From the NCBI GenBank assembly GCA_021464415.1, contig CM038465.1, positions 83,734,919 through 83,798,918 of the forward strand: 64,000 nucleotides of DNA. Reading direction: 5' to 3'. Made by a program: the position numbers and the translations under genes. The stretch is from Lonicera japonica (taxonomy: Eukaryota > Streptophyta > Magnoliopsida > Dipsacales > Caprifoliaceae). Positions 22,958-36,682 of the stretch are shown here, piece after piece. The notes beneath the pieces are model-generated. The model did not search any database, was not told the origin of the DNA, and saw only the letters and a program-made list of their open reading frames with translations. Position 1 is the first letter of the stretch. Each line of letters begins with the position of its first letter.

Positions 22958-25900
22958 ATGCCATCTGAAGTAATGGATATGTCTCCGTCATCATTCTTCT
23001 CTGAGGAAGTGCATCATCCTACTGAGGTATCTATGGCCTTTATATTATTTGACTTTGAATACTACTTCACCATCCCACCCCCGAATGTCTGCTATACTTG
23101 ATCCTTTTTTGTGTTATCCTCATTCCAGTTGTCCCTGATCCTCTTTTAATTATGCTTTTGACAGAGACAAGTTGGGTTCTGGAAGACAGAAGCAATGCCC
23201 AGCCACAGTGGTGAGTGGTAGTAATATACTCGTACAATCTAGGTTCCAATTTTTCACTCCATGAACGTCATCATCCTCGTGTAATTGAAAGTCTGATTTT
23301 TACCTGGTTCTGATGATCATTCGTTTTTGATAATTCTCTTTCATACACAGTTTATGATACTGATTTGATAATCCTTTTCTAACTTAATTTTCAAGTCTCT
23401 GTTTGGCTTTGGAGATCACAACTCATCAAAGACAACATTTGTTCGAACACACATTTTGGACCCCGTTCCATTACATTGGCTTTTTGAGTGTCATTAGAAG
23501 ATTGGTCTTTGGAAGTTGATCATATTGTTTGTCCAGAAATTACCGAAAGAATCAAAATATCATTTAACCTTTAACTCAGATTCTATTGACTGGTGGAACT
23601 GCATTGCCTGCCTCCTGCCCTACCATCTGGTGCAGATTTGTAATTTGCCTTGTTTAGGATTACTGCAGGCTCTGTGGCGCATACATTCTTTGCCACTGAA
23701 TGCCACTATTATTTGAAATTTTGATTCAACTCTAACATGGCTGAATACATGTACAAATTTCATTCGTTCATCGTAAAGTAGTCATGGCATTTGGTAAATC
23801 TTCCTAAATCATGATGAGGAGTGATGACAGTTAAAGCAAGGAAAAAGTGTGGGAGGCAAAGACACGAAGTTGAGGCATGCCAATTGGTGCAGACATTGCA
23901 AGTGATTAGACTTTGAAAATGGAATTATTCTTACAATCTTTCATAGGAAGGCATCCACAAGTAGAGTAATTTGTAGGATTAAATAATTGAAAGTGAAAGT
24001 ATCTCAAATATAAAAAGAAATTTGGCGTCTAAGGGTGACACTCCGTTCAAATAAAGAACCTAGCTACACTATTAAATTTTACTTAGATTGACATTTTATT
24101 TTTCATGAACTACCACTGTTTCGTTGGATTTTTCATTTTTTTGGATATAAGTATTTAAGTTATTATAACATGATTTTCAAAATCCTTGTTTGTCCAATCC
24201 TGTGAGAAAGCAGCTCATGATAGTGTTAGAACATAACGCTGAATTTGCAGAAGTGCAACTTCATAGCACATTTCCACAAATTCATGGGAGCATATTTGCT
24301 TCGTACAGTTGAACAGCTATTCAGTATTTGAACAGATAGAAGTACTTACACTATGATGATTAGGTTCCTGTGGAAGTTGACCACTTTTAGTGGGTTACTT
24401 GGTTGCTTTTGTTTATTATTGAGAGTTTGCCCTCTTTTAACACATGATTTCCTGTCCCCCATTTTGAAGGTAATTACCAGCATTGTTCTTTTACTAGGCT
24501 ACTTTTCTTTAGGAAGACCTTTTGGCATCTAAGCTGAAATGGATTTATGGCAAAATAGAAATAGATAGAAAAGAGGATACAAGAAGGTAGGCGAAGGAGA
24601 AGGGGAACAAGTTGACATAGTTCAAATTCCAAAATTTGGCTCTGGTTCCAATTGATGCAGAAAGAATTGCTTATTTCTAGGGGTTTGTTGTTGGCTGGTG
24701 GTTTTTGGCTTGTTATTTTTCTTTTCTTTTCTTTCTTTCTTTTTTCTTTGGGTTATATGATTTGTTTGAGGACTCCTTGTCCCCTCTCAGTTTGTACTTT
24801 TTATTTATTAATGAAATCTTGTTTCTTATATATAAAAAAAAGAATTGCTTATTTCGGGAATTACCTAATTAGTCATATTTGCCCTGTTTGATAAGACATA
24901 TTCCTGTCCTGGGGAATAAAACAAACCCTCCTTTTGAAGATAAGATTTTGGTTTTCAGTGGGAGAACTAAGCAATTGTGAAATCACAAACATTAGATGTT
25001 ACACAATTTCTCATGCAAAATACTTTCACTCAAAAAGATGATGGAAAAACATTGTATTATGAATTCAGACAGGCCAGCAACATATCAAATAACACATATT
25101 TAGCTAAGAAATAAGTTAGACATTGCCTCAAAACATAAGTATAATGAAACCATGTGACAAGAATAATACTACATCCCTCCCGAGAGTGCAACTTCCCTTT
25201 ATCCAGACATCCCAAATTTAGAGTTAGTTTTCTAAAACCAATGTATCAAATCTCTACGATAAATTAGTTTTGTTTTTGACCATAAATTACGTTGAAATTA
25301 TGTATCCTTGGAAAGTAGGAAAGTCAAAGAATGACTCTTAATTTGAAAGCTAGGGCCTAGAAGTTATGGCAAATGTTAGAAGGCCTTCCCACATTGGTTA
25401 GGAGACGTTCATATTGTGACTTTAATTGTTCCTTCCCACAAAATGAAATAAAATAAATAAGCATGGACTGGTAAATTAGAGACCTGATTATTGTTATAAG
25501 GCTAAATGACCAAAAATAGCAATGTACCTTACCCCTATTTTCACTTATGCCAACAAACCTTTTTTGTTTTCCATCAAACATACCCCCTTTTTTCACATAG
25601 GTCCAAAATGTAACTTCCGTCCAATTCTTCAAACGGAAGTTTGATGCGGCAACTGACGTGGCTGCTGAGTTGGCCCTTTAATCTGATGTGGCAACTCTCT
25701 CCCACTCTCTTTATATTACCTCTTTCTCTCTTTAAGAAAATTCTCTTTTTAATTTCTTCTTCTTCCCAACCCATTCTCTCTCTTCATAAAACAGCCATCT
25801 TGGCCGGTGGTTGAGAGAGGAAGAGTTGACCCCAGTGATGACAGCAGCAATGGCGGCAGCTCGGTGGTGGCGGCAGTTAGTGGAATCGCAGTGATGAACT

Positions 25901-28900
25901 TGTGCGGTTACACAAGAGAGAAGAGGTGTAGAGGAGAGAGATGAAGGTGTAGCTGGTGGTGGATTGCCGTAGACTAGTGGACGGTGGTCACTGGACCAAT
26001 GGAGGTGTAGGCGGCACCGTATGTGGTGGTCCGGTGAGGGTGTAAATGGTACATCGTTATGTACGGTGGAGAAGAGGGATGAGGGGGAGAGAAGTGGAGG
26101 TAATAATGGTGATGAAGATGATGATTGTCATGTGATGAAGATGATGTATGGATGAAGCTTATGGAAAAATGGAGGTGAAAAGGTGGACCTATGGTAAAGA
26201 TGATGACAAGGCAGAGCTATGGGGGTGATGAAAGAAGAAAACAAGAGAAAATGGAGGTGGTCGGAGAAAATGGTGGTCATGGCCGGAATCGATGGAGGTG
26301 GCTGGAGAAAATGGAGATATTTGCCATGTCAGCAGGCAGCAGCCATGTCAAACTTCCGTTAGAAGAATTTGACGGAAGTTATGTTTTGGACCTAAGTGAA
26401 ACAACAGGCAAAGTGAACTGGTATGTTTGATGGAAAAAAAAAGTTTGTTAGCCTAAGTGAAAAAGGGGGTAAAATACATTGCTATTTTTGGTCATTTAGC
26501 CTTGGAAAAGGAAGTGCATTAATGCCTAAATGTACTCTTGTTAAATTTGGGGCTGCTTCTCTTATCTATGGTGACTGGGATTTTTGAATTGGTCATTTTC
26601 ACATTTGGGGTTTAGAAATCTCATTCAACCTTTGTCAATATAACCGATACAGCTGTGCTTGAACCCAAGTAGCCAATTTTTTTAGCATTCCAAAGAAATA
26701 ATTGATTGAGCCACTTGAGGGGTTTTGATTAATTCTGTTTGGTGACCAAGTTTCTTCAACTTGCTTTTTGTTAGATTTTTCTTCCCTTCTTTTTCAGGTC
26801 AAGAGCTATACCTTGTAGTCCCTTGATTTTGTAGACCTAGATAATGGATGGAACCCATAATTCTTTTGTTGGCTTTGCCTATCTAGTTGCCTTTTCCGTT
26901 CCATTAACTCATATACATATATGAAAATGTTACCTTCTATCAGGCTTAAAAGCAGATGGAACATTACGAACAGTAGGTGGTGAATCTCTTGGTATGTTAC
27001 CTCTGGAGAAACGGATGCCAGTGGATTCTCAGTCGATGAAGAACTTTAATATCCTGGATGCTCACCTGATCGGAGACCAGACAGTTAATATTAGCAGCTT
27101 AGAGAAACATGCGGTTGGATCAGAGAGAGCAGCCAGCCATCTCTTGCGGAGACCTCATCCAGGAACAAGATCTAATTCTAATACAGACCCAGCATCATAT
27201 TTTATGGAAGGGGAAAGAATTAATGTTATGGGTGGTCAGTACGAGAATAGCCTCTTCTCTAGCTCATTGTCAGAGTTATTTAGTAGAAAATGTAAGTTCC
27301 ATCCTTTGGCCTCACACATTAGTGCTTACACGATGCATATATGTTCTTGTGTGTGTCACCTTGCATGGGTATCTCAAAACATCACCACCTCTCCTAAGCA
27401 ATAATAGCATTTGGATATTTGATCCACTGGTTTATTTTTGCTCCCTTTTCTAACTCACTAAAGGAACGACTCTTCCTTTGTTGGCTTATGGATTTATGGT
27501 GCAGTGAGATTATCCTCAAACACTGCTCTTTATGGCCATTCTGTTGGTGCTGCTGCTGCTTCTGCCTCCCACTATGAGGAAGAGGAACCTCCTTTTGAAT
27601 CCCTTGAAGAAATTGAGGCCCAAACTATTGGAAATCTCCTCCCTGATGATGATGATTTGCTTTCTGGAGTGACAGATGGGCTTGATTACAATATTGCCCA
27701 ACCCAGTAGTAGAGATGATGTAGAAGATTTAGACCTTTTCAGCAGTGTTGGAGGGATGGACTTGGGAGAAGACAGTGGTTACTCTTCTTCAGGACAAAGA
27801 ATCTCTGATATTCCTGGAGGAAACTCTGGTTCAATTGGGGAACAACACACTCACGGGGAACACCCGTCTAGAACACTTTTTGTGAGAAATATAAATAGCA
27901 ATATTGAAGATACAGAGTTACAAGCCCTTTTTGAGGTTTGTTATTTTTTTTATTTTGGTCTTTTAAATTGAAGTTAATGCATGTGTATATGTTTTGTCAA
28001 GTAGTTAATGCATAAATGTTACTTGGTCGTGCTCTTGATATGAGCTCGTTCCTTGTTGAAACCTAAATGTGCAGCAATATGGAGATATCCGCACACTTTA
28101 TACAGCGTGCAAGCATCGGGGCTTTGCTATGATATCATATTATGATCTCAGAGCAGCCCGAAATGCGATGAAAGCACTTCAGAACAAACCATTGAAGCGT
28201 AGGAAGCTTGACATACATTTCTCCATTCCAAAGGTATACCCTTTTGCTTTATTCATCCTCCTTCCCCCAGTTTCCATTTGTTCAAAATAACAGTAGGGAC
28301 CATTGTCTTGTTGTGCATCAAGATTACCTGCCAAGGCATCGTGGATCAATATCAAACACAACTGCCAAAAGAGTTTTCATTTTAGGGAAAATAATGAAAA
28401 TCCAAAGGATCAACGAGTACCTTTGTCCACATATAACATTGTTTAAATGATCAATACTGATTGCACAATTTACATTATAGCTGAATAACATATATTCCTC
28501 ACAAACCTAATTACATATTTGATGCAAAACAAACTAAATCGATACAAAATATTGACATTTTAATAGGCCTTGTTATCATCAATTATGTAGTACTTCCTTA
28601 AAATTTACTATCACCTTCACCCCCACTTCTATCACCCGACACTTATCATCACTGATTGCATAAGATGCTTGACCAACATCTATTATGAATATTTTTAGTT
28701 CAAATAGGGAACAAAATCACTTTTTAGAAGAAAGTAAATATTCACTTGTAATCCATAGATTAATTATCAATCACCTAGTGGTGCATTATGTTTACTTGAG
28801 TCAACATATATCCATTGCAAATGTGATCATATATAATAGATAGTAAAATGACTTCTTTTCATATCATGATGCCAAGTGTCCACAATTTAATGCAGTATTT

Positions 28901-31900
28901 AGTGTTTTAATCTTCTTTTTTTTTATTCTTTTGAATTCAATGTGCTGTTTTGCCACTTAATGTAATATTAAATTCGTCAAAATTTCAATTTCACTATTTT
29001 GTATTGACATTTTTTTTTGAATTCTTTCATTAATATTTTACTATTTTTTATATTGATTGTTTTTACAGCTATTGCTATTTTACAACTTCTTTTTGATTAT
29101 ATGTACTTTTCTTTAACTATAATGAAGGGAAATTAAATCTCTTTACAATTTTGTGAACTAAATAATAACAATAGTTGATCAATTTGTCATCTAAAACTAC
29201 TAAAAATTGAATTATGTCATATACATTAATTTTAATAAAATTAATCTATTTATACTTTAAAATTCTTTAAAATTTATGCGCGTCGCGTATATTACATACT
29301 TGTTTTAATGTAATGACATGGATATACCTTTGTCCTAATAATCACAAGTATTATGCATATGCTGCGTTTGGGTTCCATCGCCTTGAAACAAATTTTGCTG
29401 ACTCCTTGCCTTGGATATTCTTGTGCTAGGACAACCCTTCAGAGAAAGATATTAATCAAGACACACTTGTGGTTTTTAACCTCGATTCTTCTGTTTCAAA
29501 TGATCAACTTCGTCAGATTTTTGGTGTCTATGGCGAGATTAAGGAGGTGAGAGGTTTCCTAAATTTGAGGCTAGATTGGAATGAAAAGTTAATTGGCATG
29601 TTAAGTTTATGGGCTAATTCATTGTTCTCTGGAATGCAGGTCCGCGAAACCCCACATAGAAGTCATCACAAATTTGTAGAGTTTTATGATATTAGAGCTG
29701 CTGAAGCCGCTCTTCGTGCATTGAACAGGAGTGATATTGGCGGGAAGCAAATTAAGCTTGAACCAAGCCTTCCTGGCGGTGCCAGACGGTGGGTCTTTTT
29801 GAGCTCAAATGGTATCCTTGTTTTTTTTGTCTGCATGCTCCTTTTAGTCAGTCTGTCCCCTGTAAACGGGTTTAACCTTCTGGGACATCAGACCTAGTTA
29901 ATTATACTCATAATTTTGGGAAAGAGTTTTATACCAAATTGTAAGCCAGAAGTACGCCACTTATTTGTTTACTATATTTCCAGCGTGTCGTTAATAGTTG
30001 TTTCTTAATTTCTGTCGAATCAAAAGGGGCTAATGTTTATTTTCTAATTATCTTTTTTTTTTTGTGGGGGTGTGGGTTGGTGATAGTTTGATGCAGCCAT
30101 TTCTTGATCTGAAGCAGGATGATTCTAGTCCGTACCTGCAACAACAGAGTAGCCCTACGAATAACTTAACAGCGGGATTTCCTGGTACAAACACTTCCAG
30201 TAAGATACAGTGCTTGCTCATCATCTATCATCTCAAAAAGAAAAGAATAACTATTTGCTGCCTCAAATTTACTATTTACAGGGAAAATTTCACACGGTCA
30301 AATTACATCCTGTAGTATGGATGATGGAAGTATCCTGGGTATACACTCTGCAATTGGAGCCCCTATTATTAGTCCATTCTTAGAAAATGCATTCCACCAT
30401 GGGGTCTCGTCCAGCGTTCCAAGCAGCTTACCCTCTCTTGTTAGAGCAGAAGCAGTTGGCAACCAATCCAGTGTGGCCCATTCTCCGGGGCAACTGAAAT
30501 TTGATGTCCGGGCAACACCACATTTTCATCCTCATTCACTTCCAGAGTATCATGATGGTTTAGCTAATGGTAATAATCCCTGCAATTCTCCAGGCACCAT
30601 GGCTGCAAATATTAGTGCTAAACCATCTGGAAAAGTTGAAAATCAGCAGTTCTGTAGAGTCGGCTCAAATGGACAATCAACCGAATTGAATGAAGGTGGT
30701 AAGTGAATGGAGCAGTATTAAATAAGAATATTGGTACAACAATTTATGGAAGTCATAAGGTGATACAAATTGACATTTTTGGCCCTTTTTTTTTTGTAAA
30801 ATCACCAGCCTCCTTAGAGGACTAGTGTCATGCCATAAATAACCAAAAAGATACATAAAGATGTGGATACAATAAGGCCATCCCCGGGACCCCAAAATGC
30901 TGATGAAATGAGCAAAAATTACAAGATGGACTAAAGGCCTTTTAATTTGTGATATATTTTAATTTCTACTTTTCATGTCTCAGTTTTTGTTCCCTTTGGA
31001 AATGGGAGCTGTCCTTCTCTTCCTTCACGTCAGTATATGTGGAGTAGCTCGCATCAACCCCCAGCACAGGGCATGATGTGGCCAAATTCACCTTCATTTA
31101 TCAATAACGGTGTTTGTAATGCTTCGCGATTACATCCAGTGCTTCCTAGGGCACCAACTCTTATGATGAACAACACAATATTATCCATAAATAACCATCA
31201 TCATGTGGGATCAGCACCATCTGTTAATCCTTCTTCTCTATGGGACAGACGACAAGCCTATGCAGGGGAGTCCCCTGACGCTTCTTCAGTTTTTAACCCA
31301 GGTTCTCTAGGAAACATGAGAATTTCTGGAAACTCACCCCATCCTCCTCCTTTGGAATTTGTCTCCCATAACATATTTCCTTGTGTTGGTATGGATCTGC
31401 CCAAAAATGTTGGACTGCAGTCCCCACTTCAGAATTGTGTGATGTTTCCCAGCAGAGGAGGCCAAATGATACCTATGATGAGTTCATCATTTGAATCTCC
31501 TCCTAACGAACGGGCTAGAAGCCGTAGAATTGAAGGCAGTTCCAATCACGCTGACAACAAGAAACAGTTTGAACTTGACATTGACCGCATACTCCGAGGA
31601 GAAGACAAACGGACAACACTCATGATAAAGAACATTCCTAACAAGTATGTACTAGTTTCTTTAGTATAGCTCCGTGATCATATGCTTTATTTTGTTCAAA
31701 GTTGATTTTTGTTTAGTGTCAATGTTGTGTTATATCTAGCCAGTAGATTTAAAGGTGGCATCTATCCTATATATAGTGAGAGGAAGACTTTTGGTATGTA
31801 TGTATGTGAAATTACGAATTACCCCTTCATGCTTTAAAACCAAAAACAGTGTTTATGCTAGAATTTGAACCAATGACCTCAAATATGAAGAACATATGTC

Positions 31901-34021
31901 ATCACCACTCTACCAAATGCCATTACACTTTCTTATTGTGTTTTAAAAATCTATGATGTGAAAAAATTACTAGCTATGATATTGCACTCGCATCATGTCG
32001 TGTGTGCCACCAAGTTTCGGTATATATTAATCATGGTGGGTTGTCTACATGTGAATACAATTATCTTGTTTTCTTTTTTTGATATTTTCAAGGATCGGTG
32101 AAGGCGAGTCATGCACATAGGCAAGTCTAGTTTGACGTCTGGGTGTTTTCCTCATGTGGAGGCCCATACCATCATCTCATGTTACTTTCTTTTTCTTCTC
32201 GTTATTACCTTTTGGTGTTGAATTATGTCTCCTCATCTAAGGTTTATGTTCTACAACATGCATAAAAATTAAAATTTTATAAGATGGTTAATTTGGCAAT
32301 AATTGTGATCACATGCGTAGCCATTTATCTCATTTATGAGGGCACCCATTTTGATGGTAGGGAAAGTGGGCGCAAGTCCTTCCACAATTTGTTTAAGCCA
32401 TATTGTTTCATTCTCTGTCCATTAAAAGGACACACTCCTTTTTTAACCGTCAATTATGCCCTTAATACAATTTTTTATTTCCTTATGCCCATTGTTTGTG
32501 GTGGCTGGCAGTGATAAATTTATACATTTAAAAAAAATGATAATGGAGGAAGAGTATTTTAAATAAAAGAGGGTCCTTATTTTGAAATGAAAAAGTAGGT
32601 GTCCTTCCTTTGGATATGATTGTGGAGGGAGCGGTTTAAACCCGTTGCCTCTTGATGATAAACGTTGTTTATGCATGACTTTTACTTGGTAGATATGCTT
32701 AGACACCGTCAAGACTAGCGCACAGCTTGCCTATGCTTACTGTCGAGTGAACTACAGCCTGGTACTTAATTCGAGAGTTCAAACTTTAATTTAGTGAAAT
32801 ATGGTAACTATGCTTATCACTGGTAGTTTTAGACCAGCCAAGTCAGACTGATTCAGGCCCAGAAAATCTTGTGCTGTAGGACCCAGTTGACCATCTCTCC
32901 ACTGTTGATAGGATGGATGTGTCTATTTTATTTCGATTTCTGCTCTTATTTCTTTAACCAGGGTAGGTCTTTTAGATCCATTGAGGACTGTATGTTTTCT
33001 GTTTTACTTGTATAATTAGTTACTTATATTTCAGTTTCTCTGCCATGTTCTAAGTGATTATATTCTGAAAAATGGCGGTTACTGTAGGTATACTTCTAAA
33101 ATGCTTTTGGCTGCAATTGATGAACGCCATCGAGGCACTTATGATTTCATCTACTTACCAATTGATTTTAAGGCAAGTGCATTTTTACCTAGGAGAATCC
33201 TTTTTACGTTCTGGGGCAGGCAGGGAATAAGGAGTGTGTCAATTTAAATGTTGGCTTCTATTCTTATTGTAATTTTTTGGCCTTCCCTTTTGTTGCAGAA
33301 CAAATGCAATGTGGGTTATGCATTCATCAACATGACTGATCCGTCCCTCATTGTCCCATTCTATCAGGTTTTTTTCTCTATGTTATATGTTATTACTTTT
33401 GGTGGCCCGGCTGGTGGTGGTCACTATTATGATTGGTTTGTCTTTCCTGATAAAATAACTAACAAAGCTCAAATATATAAGGAATCTGTTGTTTTTGACA
33501 GGCATTCAATGGAAAAAAATGGGAGAAGTTTAATAGCGAAAAAGTAGCATCCATTGCGTATGCTCGCATACAAGGAAAAGCTGCCCTCATTGCCCACTTT
33601 CAGAATTCAAGTTTGATGAATGAGGATAAGCGATGCCGGCCCATCCTCTTCCATACTGATGGTCCAAACGCAGGTGATCAGGTATGTTGTTGTTCCGTCC
33701 ACTTAATGCACACACTGAGCTAGCTGTACATACCTACTTGTATTGTGCCAGATCATTCAGAAACTTAAAATCACAAAGTGCCACAATAGTAATAATGACA
33801 TTGACCCAAGAAAGATAAAGCATGATAAGTCTTAACCGTGTCTTTTTTTGTGTCGGCAGGTACCCTTCCCAATGGGCGTTAATGTACGAGCTAGACCAAA
33901 CAAAAATCGAGGCAGCACAAGTGAGGAAAACCATCTTGAAAGCCCAATTCTAGATTTGGCAAATGGGGAAGAATCTTCTAATGGCGAACAATATTCATGT
34001 TCAATTAAGGATTCGGACTGA
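22958..34021 (+). CDS. ML4: MEI2-like RNA-binding protein (MEI2-like 4 / AML1-AML4 clade), 1,001 aa
   Basis: Coding exons read as: 22958-23026, 23165-23210, 26944-27291, 27505-27935, 28075-28233, 29430-29546, 29640-29788, 30087-30199, 30282-30698, 30984-31644, 33088-33172, 33299-33367, 33502-33681, 33860-34021. All junction phases agree and the sum is 3,006 nt. The start MPSEVMD and the motif ERQVGFWK across exon 1-2 match the family N-terminus. EEIEAQTIGNLLPDDDDLLS is the conserved block before the RRMs. RRM1 is at about residues 277-351 (TLFVRNINSN; CKHRGFAMISYYD), RRM2 about 362-440 (TLVVFNLD; HHKFVEFYD), and the C-terminal Mei2-type RRM3 about 825-930 (TTLMIKNIPNKYTSKMLLA; GYAFINMTDPS). 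These proteins bind RNA and act in meiosis and early development; RRM3 is the most conserved part. Length matches family members. Intron 11 uses a GC donor. Introns 2, 5 and 10 carry transposon-derived DNA. Confidence 0.95.
24661..24855 (+). mobile_element. 5'-truncated LINE fragment with 16-bp target duplication (MEI2-like intron 2)
   Basis: AAGAATTGCTTATTTC occurs at 24,662-24,677 and again at 24,840-24,855. Between them is about 160 bp ending in TTATTTATTAATGAAATC, then TTGTTTCTTATATAT and an A-run. This is the usual 3' end of plant L1-type elements. Flanking duplication plus A-tail indicates target-primed reverse transcription. It is too short to encode anything. Confidence 0.85.
25498..26503. 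mobile_element. Terminal-inverted-repeat element (1.0 kb) in MEI2-like intron 2
   Basis: Both ends read AAGGCTAAATGACCAAAAAT going inward. The inverted similarity continues for about 170 bp on each side, including CCATCAAACATACC and the paired word AACTTCCGTC...TCTAACGGAAGTTTGA. The interior (about 25,780-26,310) is G-rich on the plus strand (GGTGGTGG, ATGGAGGTG words) and differs in composition from the intron. Long terminal inverted repeats suggest a MULE-like or other TIR element. A convincing target duplication was not found, and no transposase is encoded. Confidence 0.75.
28234..29429 (+). other. MEI2-like intron 5 with probable Helitron-derived DNA
   Basis: This 1.2-kb intron separates RRM1 from RRM2. 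Near 29,275-29,312 it holds TTATGCGCGTCGCGTAT, a small GC-rich hairpin, followed after 8 bases by CTTGT, resembling the hairpin-plus-CTRR tail of Helitrons. The terminal tetranucleotide is not canonical and no start was matched. The rest is AT-rich. Confidence 0.35.
31645..33087 (+). other. MEI2-like intron 10 splitting the RRM3 motif, TE-derived in part
   Basis: The intron falls within the codon of the lysine in NIPNK. From about 31,760 the DNA begins TCTATCCTATATATAGTGAG, like a Helitron 5' end, and around 32,130 reads AGTCTAGTTT. The evidence is weak. The intron is otherwise unremarkable. Confidence 0.35.
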
Positions 34022-34670
34022 CAAAAGACACTGCATCCCCAACCCCTTCCTTTTTTCTTTTTGTGGGCACTAACCTTTATATTAGGATCCAAAAACTAAT
34101 ATAATTAAATCCACCCCAGATTTTATTAATGTGTATATGGGGGGGGGGGGGGGGGGGGGGGGGGACAGCCCCACCCAAGAAGAAAACTTTTCCTTCAGTT
34201 TTGGCACATGGAGAAAACCTACTTAAAAAAGTTTTGGAGGAATGTTGGGAAAGGAGCAAAGCAGGTAGAGCTTTGACATTTTTGGATGGTTTTGATTTGA
34301 GGATAATTGAGTGAACATACAGATATATGTACAGAGCGGAGTTAAAAGAGCGATGGACAAATCTTGAGGCTGCTTTCCCCTGCTATTCCTTTCGTCCAGG
34401 CATTTCCCGTGTAACCCCCCCAGCCTTTTCCTTTTTTAATTTTCCTGTGCTGTGTTTAAGAAGAGATGACATTCAGAGAGCCCATTGTCAATTTCTGTTT
34501 TTCAAGTGAATGGACACAAAAGAAGAGATGATGTTCTTATTATTATTATAAGTTCCGTTTTGTCGAGAGCGTTTACAGGGATGATCCGCAGAGTCCTATG
34601 GCCTTGTCGCCTTTTGTTCCAAGTATTGGATCTGTTTACTTATTAATATCATTACCTAATAAATGGAGAA
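34022..34670 (+). other. MEI2-like 3' untranslated region with a 26-base G run
   Basis: The stop codon is at 34,019-34,021. A homopolymer of 26 G occupies 34,139-34,164. A likely poly(A) signal AATAAA lies near 34,660. The length of the G run may be an assembly approximation. Confidence 0.55.
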
Positions 34671-34723
34671 ACCCGAAAACTCACATGAAAAGTACAATGT
34701 ATAAAAATGAAAGAATTATTTAA

Positions 34724-35031
34724 GTTCCATTTGATAGCAACATGAAAAATGAAAAGAAAAACAACTAATATGGATAAGAAGATGGAAAAGAGAGTTGAGG
34801 CGTATGGTGAGTGTTCTTCATCTCATATTTATATTTGTGAGTGTATGTCCTTTATTATTTTTTATGTGTTGTGGAGAAACAAAAATTCACTACTACCAAA
34901 AGAAAAAAATTTCATGGAAGAAGTCAAAAATTAAGAATTAAATTTCACCACATTTTTCAACTTATTTTTCATCTTTTCACTCAAATTATTTGGTTTCTTT
35001 TTTATTTTTCATGTTGCTATCAAACGGAGCG
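34724..35031. mobile_element. MITE, copy A (about 308 bp)
   Basis: The left end TTCCATTTGATAGCAACATG has an inverted partner CATGTTGCTATCAAACGGAG at the right. The same family occurs at 46,888-47,191 with ends GCTCCGTTTGATAACAACAT. It has no coding capacity. hAT- or PIF-type origin is possible; the target duplication is unclear. Confidence 0.75.
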
Positions 35032-36682
35032 TAAGTGTTTGTTTAAATCAGTGGTTTTAATACAATATTTAGCATTTAGGTTTGTATCTCCTAATGTTTG
35101 AGATGTTAACTTTTTAATAATTTTTTTTAAAAACAATTAATTTATATCATTTTTAAATACTTAATACTCTCATATTAAGGGCAAAGTCAAAAAACTCCTT
35201 TAGTGGCAAAAGGTAGTTGTAACATTTGCCAAAACAAGCATATGGATGTTGCATAACTTATCAAAATACTTTTGACAATAGCTACATAGGTGCTATAAAA
35301 TTAAACAGTCTCTCTCTTTTTAAGTAAGTCCTAAATTTAAAGGTTTTATTTTAGTTGAAGGTGATATTCACTCAACGTAGTAAAATTTGTAATTCATATT
35401 AAAAAAGTTACGTTTCTCATTATTATTTGGATTAAAACAAGTAGCGTTATTTATTTATTTTTTTAAGGTGGAATGAGTCTTTTAGATAAAGACGGCGGAG
35501 GGAGATATTTGATAGAAAAAATAAAATAATTATTTGTTAAGAAGAAGATTATATAATTGGTTAATGGTATAGGCACATCAAATTTTTAATTATGGTACAT
35601 TCAATAAAGTTAAAATTTATCTTTTCTTATGTTAATCTACCATTAGTAAGGTTACTCTCTATGCTATATAATTACACATATTTCAAATAGACAACCACAT
35701 TATTCGAGACTTTTTTTCTATTGCAACATCTTTTTTAGATTCATTCTTACAAATCTATTTGCAAATAATCATACTTTTATTTTCTTCCTTGATGCAATAA
35801 CTGAGTGCGTAGTAAAAGTAGTTTGTTATCTAAAAGTCATAAAACGTCTACATAAAAATATATCATAGCTAGATGCATGATTTTACATGAAGGTTAAACC
35901 TATTGCTAGTATATTAAAAGAAAAAAAAATGATTATAAATTACTCAAAAGACTTTCTTCAATATTCTCCTTTAAATATTAATATGCTATGTTTCTTTAAC
36001 TAAAACATGAGTTGATTATGTGTAACTAAATTGAAAACAATTTTTACCTAGCAATGTTTGTGCTAGTATTAGCCTTAGATTTAAAATTTATCTAAACTAA
36101 ACCTATTATAAAGTGAAATTTTAGATTTAGTCCAATATGATAATGCAATTGTGTGAACAAATATATAACAATTTCTTATCATTCACACTTTATCTTTCTA
36201 CTATCATTATTTCCAAGAAAATAATTCTTCTGAAATATAAAAAGTCTATAATTATAGCATATGAAATAATAAATATTCCTTGCGTTTAATTTTTCAAATA
36301 TATATAAATGCATCAAATGAATGGGTGCATGATTTCACAACCTATTGTTAGTACATTAAAAAAATGATTATAGATTACTTAAAAAATCTATTAAACATAT
36401 AATATGTGTATATATATAATACAAGCACTATAATACACAAAGTAAAGATAAATAAAATATACATTGTTGATGCGAAAATTTAGAACAGGTCTATTTCCGA
36501 CCGCACAGTCAAATGATTAAATATCAAAATGATCACATGTTAACAAGAACAAGATAAAAATGTATAGAGGAGGTTCACTCTATTTAAGAATATGAGTTAC
36601 TCCTCTTCTTATGAATAGAGAGCTAAAGCTCAAGGTGCCTTATAATATTACAATTGGAAGAGTTCTAACCCGCTCAAAGCCT
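35032..36682. other. AT-rich intergenic DNA
   Basis: No gene was recognised. Around 36,470-36,660 there is a slightly richer stretch that may be an LTR remnant. Confidence 0.45.

Noticed and set aside
34129..34314. Plus-strand frame with a poly-Gly run
   Set aside because: It is created by the 26-base G run in the MEI2-like 3' UTR.
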